Origin: Angiostrongylus vasorum
Taxonomy: Eukaryota > Nematoda > Chromadorea > Rhabditida > Metastrongylidae
Assembly: GCA_018806985.1 (NCBI GenBank)
Contig: JADANN010000134.1
Span: forward strand, 186,001 to 250,000
Direction of reading: 5' to 3'
DNA length: 64,000 bases
Shown here: positions 57,165-64,000 of the stretch, piece by piece
Position numbering within the stretch: position 1 is the stretch's first letter
Layout: each line of letters starts with the position of its first letter
Program-made: the position numbers and the translations under genes
The notes under the pieces: generated by a model
Databases searched by the model: none
Seen by the model: the letters and a program-made list of their open reading frames with translations, nothing else
Told to the model about the DNA's origin: nothing

Positions 57165-58600
57165 GTATGATGGATCTCTAGCCGGATGATCGAGAGGCTA
57201 CGTGTCTCGTCCCCATGTGGCGGATAACGGGTTAATCGCGGAGCGAAAGCGACCTTTGCTTCCCTGAGACGCAGATCGATCCAGGGAATGGACAATATGG
57301 CACATTTATTATGTACTGAGATATGTATTCATCCATGCGTGTGTGGGTGCGTTATAGTTTATGAGCATTGTAGTCATTTCGGCTAAAAGCCTGCAATCAA
57401 GTTACACGGAAGTAAACGGGACTTGGTTAGGAGTCGCCTCCAACAAATAAGCTCCATGTCCACTCTCAAAGAGCCTGGAAAGCTACCCGTGAGTATAACC
57501 AGCCTCCACATTTAGATCCCAGCAAGCTCTACGTGGGTATTAAAATGCGCGACAGTAGAAGAGTCGGCGGCGTCGGCGTTCTCGTCAACACGAGTTTTCC
57601 ATGAACATCGATTCGTTCGAACAACTTATATCCCGAATTAGACGTTTACGATTGAAGAGATGTGGTTCAATATCGGCTTTGACAATCTTCGTCATTTACA
57701 CGCCTACATCAAACTATGACGAAGACAAAGTAGAAGAGTTCTATATGGACTTGGAGTAGTTCTACAGAGAAGACCATGCGTTCTTCAAGGTCATCATTGG
57801 AGATTTCAACGCCAAGATTGGACCAAGAAGAGCGTCTGAAGAACGTCACACTCGAACTCACAGTTTAGAATGGAGCGAACAGGGTGGGCGCCTTTCTGAG
57901 TTTATCATGACAACCAAGACCATCCATGGTAGTTCGCAATTCTAGAAGCCCCACCTTCAACGCTGTACGTGGCAGCTCCCCCATTGGAGAGTATCATTAC
58001 GAAATAGACTACATCACTGTAAACCGAAGGTTTTCTTTAACCGATGTCGCCGTTGTACCAAAAATTCTACATGGGATTAGGGGCCACCACCTCCTTCGTG
58101 TAAGATTCTATTTCTTGCAGAAGGGAGAAAAAGAAGTTTAATTCAAATAACGAAGTCCCAAAATCACTATCAACTCATTATTCGGCCGTTGGGAAGATAC
58201 CGCTGTCGATAACATCGACGAGGAATGCGATCGACTCATTCAACATTTTCACGGTAGCGCTATGAAAACTGATTGTTTGAAGGTCACCAAGAAACGTCTG
58301 CCTTCAGAAACATTCGAGCTGATATGCCAGCGTGGAATCGTGCAAGCTCCAGGCAACCGCATACTAACGTCCGAACTTGCAAAACAATCCAGACAGTCAA
58401 TAAAAAGAAGATCTTAAAGAGAGAAGAGCAGCAGTAATGGTCTGCAGAGGCTGGGGAAAACATTCGCAAAGCTCACTGGAGCTTCGCCAATTATAGGACC
58501 AAGACCACTGCACTCCGGCGCCCAGACGGAACAGTTACAGCGCTAAGAAAAGCAGTCGAGAAAGTCATTCACGAATAATACTCAGATCTCTTCGATAGCC
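57165..58600 (+). mobile_element. RTE-A 5' half: 5' UTR, endonuclease, linker
   Basis: 5' UTR 57,165-57,550 matches 42,510-43,075. The endonuclease follows in changing frames: VGGVGVLVNTSFP, a [24 protein letters not shown] stretch (57,695-57,755), [21 protein letters not shown] (57,795-57,850), VVRNSRSPTFN, EYHYEIDYITVNRRFSLTDV with the EIDY/SDH-type region near 58,000-58,090, then LPSETFELICQRGIVQAP. The 3' end meets a second RTE 5' UTR in the opposite orientation at about 58,605. Confidence 0.85.
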
Positions 58601-58604
58601 AGCC

Positions 58605-58800
58605 ACGAAAGTATGTGCCAAATTGGTGCAGCAGAGACAGGGAGTCCATCCCCTGGATACACCTGCTTCTCGGGAAAACATACGGTCGCTTTTGTTCCTG
58701 CATTAACCCCCTTATCCACCACCAGGGGATGCGCCACGTAGCCTCGCGATTAACCGGCTCGAGATCCCTCATATGAGGGATCCGTGATTCCTGCGGAATG
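58605..58800 (-). mobile_element. RTE 5' UTR fragment
   Basis: The minus strand matches the outer part of the RTE-A 5' UTR seen at 57,165-57,290 and 42,890-43,070 (GGATCTCGAGCCGGTTAATC, GGCACATACTTTC-type end). Its tip holds the self-complementary ATCCCTCATATGAGGGAT. No coding part remains. Confidence 0.65.
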
Positions 58801-58804
58801 ATCC

Positions 58805-59480
58805 GGAAATTCAGTTCAAAATCATTGCCACCTGCTTCTGTGCCCTAGGTGTACCCAGAGAAGTGCTTTCACGAATTTTGACTTTCCCATCTAGGTGTTG
58901 TTTTATGCGCACACAAAGCGGTCTACCCGTTTTCCCTATCACCGCATGACTTACATGAGATCAAGCATATTGTATCTGAACTCATGCAATCCCCTTATCT
59001 CCCATTGGGGCGAGTCATACAGTTTCCGCACCTTCGCAAACAATGATAGAGGCGGCTGCGAACTAATTGACAGCGTAGGGTATTCGGTGGAAGGCAAACA
59101 ATCGCCACATAATTTTCAAGACCACTTTTCCTTAGGCACCTCTTCACAGCACAACTTATCTCGATTGAAGTGAATGGTAGTTTAAAAGGGATCTTATTTA
59201 GGTTCGAAACGTTTTACTGTGGAATAATTTTTCCTGACCTGAGTGGCTTCTGCTTCGTAGCCATTGGAAATGGCTATTTTTCGTGCCGAATTTAGTGATT
59301 CCTTCCTTTCCTCTTCGCCTGTGCACACATTTTTAGCCGTTCAGGACATGTTTTTGGGTGAGCGCTTTTATCATATGTGAAGGATGAGAGGAGAGGTAGT
59401 GAACCAGTATATTTTTACCACTTGGCTTACGATAGCGTTTTTGTTATTACCTTCACATCTTTATGTTTTGTCAAAAGTTA
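58805..59480 (-). mobile_element. PLE fragment: linker and GIY-YIG endonuclease
   Basis: Minus strand: KNILVHYLSSHPSHM (about 59,420), GNRPPLPSF-type spacer, then GDCMSSDTICLISCKSCG, a compressed YIG region and IGKTGRPLCAHKT, HLDGKVKIREST. The GKTGRPL motif is the conserved block after YIG in PLE endonucleases. Frameshifts and stops are frequent, and no tail is present. Confidence 0.75.
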
Positions 59481-59499
59481 AATTTATTTTGCCAACTTT

Positions 59500-60110
59500 G
59501 AGCTCTGCAATTTTGATTGTCAAAAACGAATTTTCGTCAAATTTCCTTTTATGAGTTCAAACTAAACATCAATGAAGTTTGGGGTGAAGGTAGTGTTGAT
59601 GAGTCAACAGTGCGAACATGGTTCCCGAAATCGGGATCTGCTGAATTCGAGCTCGAACATAAGAACGGCCGCAAACGTCCCAATAAACATGACGACGACA
59701 AAATGGACGCGGTAGTGGAAGGAAGCACGCAGACAATTGTTCGAGAGCTTGCAGAACGGCTTGGCGTAAGCAAGGAACAATTTCAACCTACTTGGATCCT
59801 TGGGAAAGACAAAAAGTGCGACAAATGTGTGCCGCATACCAAAGTCGATATTGCACCAAAAAATGGTTACAGAGATTGTTTGGTGGTCTGCAGCAGTCTA
59901 ATTCATCACGGCTTTTTGAATCCAGGGGAACGATTACGGCAGAGAAGTATTCTCGACAAAAAAACAAAATGCACCGTAAACTCCAACAACTAGCAATAGA
60001 AAAGGACCAATCCTTCTCCACGACAGTACTCGGCCTCACGTTGCGGAACCAACGCTACAGAAGTTGAACGGATTGGGCTACGAAATTTCCCCTCATTCAC
60101 CGTATTATAT
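59500..60110 (+). pseudogene. mariner transposase, bandit/Hsmar1-like, internally deleted
   Basis: From 59,517: MSKTNFRQISFYEFKL, NINEVWGEGSVDESTVRTWF (helix-turn-helix), FELEHKNGRKRP, IVRELAERLGVSKEQF, a WILGKDKKCDKCVPHT form of the WVPH linker motif, ICSSL-like CSSLI. A deletion then removes the first two catalytic Asp motifs. After a frame change: FLNPGE, ITAEKYSRQKNKMHRKLQQL, and finally KGPILLHDSTRPHVAEPTL (third catalytic Asp kept), LGYEISPHSPY. Likeness to the hookworm bandit element is from memory of the family. Confidence 0.82.
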
Positions 60111-60180
60111 CTCCGCTAAAAGCAAACTTTTTTTGTTAACTTAACAACAGTTAAAATTTACACATTCTCGCTATTGAAAA

Positions 60181-60520
60181 AGCAAGTTTCTTTGTGCCAG
60201 ATCATTAAAGTACTGGACTTCTGTAGGCGACGAAATCGTTTGAGACAGTTTACGCTGATCTTGGTTTCTGAAGTATTCACCGCATCAGAAGTTATCGAAT
60301 TGCACGAACAACAGCTATTCGGTAGTTGAGAAGACTGCAGAGTGTGGAGAATGAGGCAGAGTTTCGCAGCTCAGATTGTTCAACTTTTGTAGGGTCGGTT
60401 TTGCGAAGTGTGGCCGCGTGCTATTGTGGAGGATTGGTCCCTTTCAGTCAACTAGTGCGAGAAGCAGCCATCGAACATTCCGGAGAACATTGTCGAGTTC
60501 TTACACGTACTTCGCTGCTG
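60181..60520 (-). pseudogene. mariner relic, copy B
   Basis: Minus-strand remnant of the relic at 7,330-7,735, more decayed: LKGTNPPQ, AATLRKTDPTKVEQSEL, against ILFHINTQPNIAKTDLTKEL in copy A. Unrelated in time to the fresher, plus-strand mariner immediately to its left. Confidence 0.65.
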
Positions 60521-60529
60521 TAGGGAGGA

Positions 60530-60745
60530 GCGGAGAGCACAATGGTAGTGATGTCGGTCATCACGAGCATGGGGGGTAGTTCGAGTCCGCTCCGGGCCAA
60601 CCAAGCCTCTCATCCCTTCGAGGTCGTGGATATTGATACCGTACATGTCCGAGAAAAAAAGCACTCTCTGCAATCTAATTGGGAACGCTCTAGCCCAGCT
60701 ATATTAGGGATCCAGTTAGAATCGACTCGACTACAATTCTACGAC
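60530..60745 (+). mobile_element. SINE-2, copy in duplication B
   Basis: GCACAATGGTAGTGATGTCG (box A) and GTAGTTCGAGTCC (box B), then CCAACCAAGCCTCTCATCCC and GGGAACGCTCTAGCC as at 7,742-7,965. Confidence 0.65.
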
Positions 60746-61246
60746 ATTCAAGATGGAAAGAACGCCCTCAAGCCGAAACCACACGTAGAAGTTGGAAGAT
60801 CTTCGTGAATAATGAATGCGAGGAAACGAATGGAATGTTAGAAGTGCTGAGAACTGGACAGTAGACGTGAAGAAGGGTCACATAAAAATAAAAAAATAAA
60901 AAAATTTTCTGCTGTAACTGTCTCACTCGGACTCATGTGGTCGTAATGGATCAAACCACTTGCCAACCACGAAAGAGTAAATGTGCCTACTTTTTCGAAG
61001 CAATGTGTGCTTTGGAAATCGCTGCGAGGCTTCGCTATTTTCCAGCCACAAGGCCAGTCGTCGCCGATTTGATAATGAATCCATCGTCGCTAATCACAAT
61101 ACAATCGAGAAACGGCTTCTTCTGTTTACGCGGCCGAATCGCCGATACCTCAAAACGGGGGATGTCTCTGGCTTTCACTCAGTTCGTAGAACATCCATTA
61201 GTTGAGCTTCATCGATTTCCAATTTTCTTTAGATGCCTGATATTAC

Positions 61247-61264
61247 TCTGTGTGTGTGTGTGTC

Positions 61265-61313
<49 letters not shown>

Positions 61314-61325
61314 TGTGTGTGTGTT
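61247..61325. repeat. compound (TG)n-(TA)n-(TG)n microsatellite
   Basis: TGTGTGTGTGTGTG, then about 45 bases of TA, then TGTGTGTGTG. The homologous spot in copy A (9,604-9,618) has only AGAGTGTGTGTTTG. Confidence 0.9.
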
Positions 61326-62984
61326 TGCTTACAGAAAAAAAGCATTAAACTCATGGCTTTCAATAGCAACACATTGGTGACCTTCCTCAAATTCGCCGCG
61401 GTGAATTTTCCAAACATATTTTGACTGCGCCTTCACTAACACTTTATTAACCCCACATCTCTTCACTACTTCGAACCCTTTTGGCAGGGCAATTTCCAGA
61501 TTCAAACGGTGGAATGCGAAGTTGAAAAATATACTGCTTAAGCGTATACAAGAAAAATAAACTTGTGATTTTGACACTAGCTGCCGAATATCCTTCTAGT
61601 TAGTATGTTGCTTCTCCTCACTTCATCGTTTAATCATGACTGTTGGATATAATTTCTGCAATTGACATCATTGTTATGATTTTTGATACTCTTAGTAACA
61701 AATAACATGTCGTTATGGAAAATCCAATTTTCACCATATCAGGTTAATGACTGCATATCTAACGTTAGTTCCTCAAACTGCACCTGCTGGGAAGCACTTG
61801 CCTTCGTGATGGCATCCACAGACACTCAAGATCAGGTGCTTTGGTCACAACTGTTGATTGCAATCATTTCCATTCCCATTAAGATCCGAAGTGTTGGAAT
61901 TAGCTAGTTCTGTGTACTCCAACATTCGAGCCATTCTTTTCTATCCTTTTACTTACGATCCTACTAAAACTAATTCATTGTTGTCTTTACTGCAGTCTCT
62001 AAATTTATTTAGGTGCTTGGCAGACTGATGTAACAGATTATGTTAGTTAGCTCAATGGAGTACATGTTGTTGCATCGACTGTCAGCATCGAATGATCACT
62101 TAATTTGAAATGGACTGCTTGTCTTCATTCGATTTTGTTATTCAGGACTAATCGTAAAGGTCACAGAACGATTCGGAAAGTTGAGTAAGTGAGCCTTTAT
62201 ATAATAATACTGTTAAATAGTAACAATATCATGACACAAAGAAATGCAATTAGTGTGACGGACAAAAATAAAGGAATCAACAGGTGAAGATAAAATGATC
62301 AGCAAGAAGTTACGCTGAAAATAAGAGAGTTGCTTCTGTCACAGAATGATGAAGCCAGATAAAGGACAATTGTCACATAGAATACAACAATAAAGGTACA
62401 ACGAGATTACCACGGTAGAAGAAGTACGTAGGATTCAAATAGCTTTAAGGTGTCGATGATTATGGAGAGAATAGTATAACACAAGTCAGATTGATTCTGC
62501 TAATATTTCCTAATGTTTATGGAAAGCTCAATTTGGAAACTACTACGTGACCTAAAGCGAAGAACTGTGGATATGACATTATCTGAGGGAATGTAAAGGA
62601 TAATCACTATTTGTATTCAGTGTGTGGTAGGCGTGAATCCAACTGCATTCGCACGAAAGCGGGTATCAACGTGAAACAAACAACTGGATGGCACTCAACC
62701 ATTGCCTTTTCAAACGTGGGATACAAAGATATTATAAAATGCGGGATATTCGCAGCACATAATGAACAGCAGTTTGTCGTGTTCACAGGTGGTATTGTAC
62801 GCACGGTGTTTTGATATTCACTGCAGTTTAAGTTCCATAAAACTGTCCGGCGAGTGCATGCATAAAAGTTGGAACGAAATCACTTCAATATGGGCCTAGA
62901 AATGGATGTGAGAAATCAGAGCATATTGGAATTATTTTAACCGAAGTAAAAAAAAACGGCAGTCAGCTTGTTTTGTCATTTTAC

Positions 62985-63150
62985 CCATTCATGTTCGAAT
63001 GAATCGATGTTCATAGACAGACTCGTTTTGACGAAAACGCCAACGCCGTCGATTCCTCTACTGTCTCATGTTGCGAGAAACAGTTCTTCTCCAATGTTAT
63101 AGACGACTTTGAATGGGTAGCTTCGTCTCATCTCTCTCTCGCTCTCGAAA
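62985..63150 (-). mobile_element. RTE-A endonuclease fragment
   Basis: Matches 42,265-42,410 (GAATGAATCGAT, GACTCGTTTTGACGAAAACG, GAGAAACAGTTCTTCTCC), i.e. the VGVFVNT region on the minus strand. Inserted in duplication B only. Confidence 0.75.
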
Positions 63151-63154
63151 TTCA

Positions 63155-63455
63155 ATCCTCTGACACGGTCTCTCAAGCTGAGAAGGAGCCCGGCGTTTCC
63201 ATCAGCAAGTCCAGCTACGAGTGGACCAAAACCAGGATCGACCACCGTACTGGTATTAAACTAGTCGCATGGTGGTAAATCTCCATGTAATCCACAAGGG
63301 CGGCAGCTGGTTGTGGTGGTGACGACCTGGGGCAGACTTTGGTGTTGACCTGGGAACCCCAGGGAACCACACTGGCTAAACCAGTAAAACCGCGAAAGAG
63401 TGGAGATTATGGTGGGGCCCTCCCAACCAGTGAGAGCAGGCAGTCCAAGTAACCA
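63155..63455 (+). repeat. HR370 repeat, copy 7
   Basis: Lacks the 5' start. Has GGTCTCTCAAGCTGAGAAGG, the stem half AACCAGGATCGACC with GTACTGGTAT, GACGACCTGGGGCAGACTTT, CCAGTAAAACC / GGAGATTATGGTGG and the end GTCCAAGTAACCAAG. It directly follows the RTE-A endonuclease piece. Confidence 0.75.
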
Positions 63456-64000
63456 AGGAAATAACCTCAACCACATTTACTTCAAACTATGTCATATTAT
63501 CGCACTATCAAACCGTTAGCAAAGCGTTTGTTCAGAACTTAAAATTTTAGCGAAATAAAATTAAGCGATTTCATTACGACTGAAGCATTTGAAAAATAAT
63601 GTACGCTTGCCTTGTGTAGGTTTTCCTTATTTTCTAATTTTACACTAGCTCTTCAAAAGTGGTGCTTTTTTTCTGACGTTTCGACGCACAGTAACCATAA
63701 ACTCCTTCTATTCGTTGTCATCACATAGCGGTGTTCGAGGAGGAGGAGTTTGGTCATGCTGCGTTCAAGAGATCTCACAATGGATTTGTGAACAATCTAA
63801 TCTTCCCCATATTAACGGATCGAAGATGTTATAATGACTCTCGAATACCAAAGTACACATTTTTAATTGTAGAATGAAACGTTTTTTACGTCATCAACAC
63901 TAGGATACACTTAAAGATGTTTACTACTACTACTACTACTAATAAAGAGGCGGTTACCTAGAAATGGTAGAGGTAGATTCTTCTTCTCCATCACCGGTGC

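Larger units (their letters stand above)
60180..64000. repeat. segmental duplication, copy B (runs off the window)
   Basis: Collinear with 7,330-12,330. It contains the mariner relic, SINE-2, the unique blocks listed for copy A, and the ending ACCTAGAAATGGTAGAGGTA just before the window edge. It lacks the PLE and MITE-1 insertions of copy A. An RTE-A fragment and HR370 copy 7 replace the segment matching about 11,190-11,800. Confidence 0.85.

Noticed and set aside
62611..62814. 67-codon plus frame, with a partner at about 11,026-11,200 in copy A
   Set aside because: Differences between copies fall evenly on the three codon positions, copy A has an in-frame stop and a 6-base duplication, and the minus strand is open too. 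It looks non-coding.
1..64000. CRISPR arrays, operons, rRNA genes, spliced-leader RNA genes
   Set aside because: Looked for and not seen; the window is eukaryotic repeat-rich DNA.

Overview
The window reads as intron-bearing nematode DNA, most likely a strongylid of the hookworm type. No intact host gene can be defended. The reasons for this placement are mariner sequence resembling the hookworm bandit/Hsmar1 group, abundant RTE-type non-LTR retrotransposons, short introns of about 65-90 bp ending in TTTTAG/TTTCAG in the one recognisable multi-exon host locus, and long (TA)n tracts. The species call is inference. Nearly all longer open frames belong to decayed mobile elements.

Layout. 1-5,270: three RTE (subfamily A) fragments with a tRNA-type SINE and a MITE. 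7,330-12,330: copy A of a diverged segmental duplication; copy B is 60,180 to the window end, and part of it recurs inverted at 14,600-15,540. Copy A carries a Penelope-like (PLE) insertion with an exact 11-bp target duplication; copy B keeps the empty site. 16,842-16,970: a small actin-like relic. 19,800-20,440: a foldback made of PLE tails. 21,024-30,320: a minus-strand relic of a beta-heavy-spectrin-like gene (CH1, CH2, first spectrin repeats), with frameshifts and stops but many splice sites kept; part of it is duplicated in inverted orientation. 31,950-37,480: PLE copies and a second RTE subfamily (B). 40,130-43,362: the longest RTE-A copy with flanking SINE/HR370 repeats. 43,400-50,500: mostly unassigned DNA with SINEs, (TA)n tracts, a PLE foldback and one possible first exon of a small secreted peptide. 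50,500-59,480: RTE-A, RTE-B, MITEs and a near-identical 905-bp inverted repeat. 59,500-64,000: a bandit-like mariner, then copy B.

The genes do not form a pathway; the story is one of layered insertions. The most useful observations are: the spectrin relic; a roughly 350-bp interspersed family present seven times (called HR370 here) with three conserved hairpins and no family I recognise; PLE copies whose 5' end carries an inverted piece of their own 3' tail; and the A/B duplication, which dates a PLE insertion, a MITE insertion and a microsatellite birth. Names such as RTE-A, RTE-B, SINE-1, SINE-2, MITE-1 and HR370 are local labels, not database names. All homology calls are from reading motifs, without database searches.
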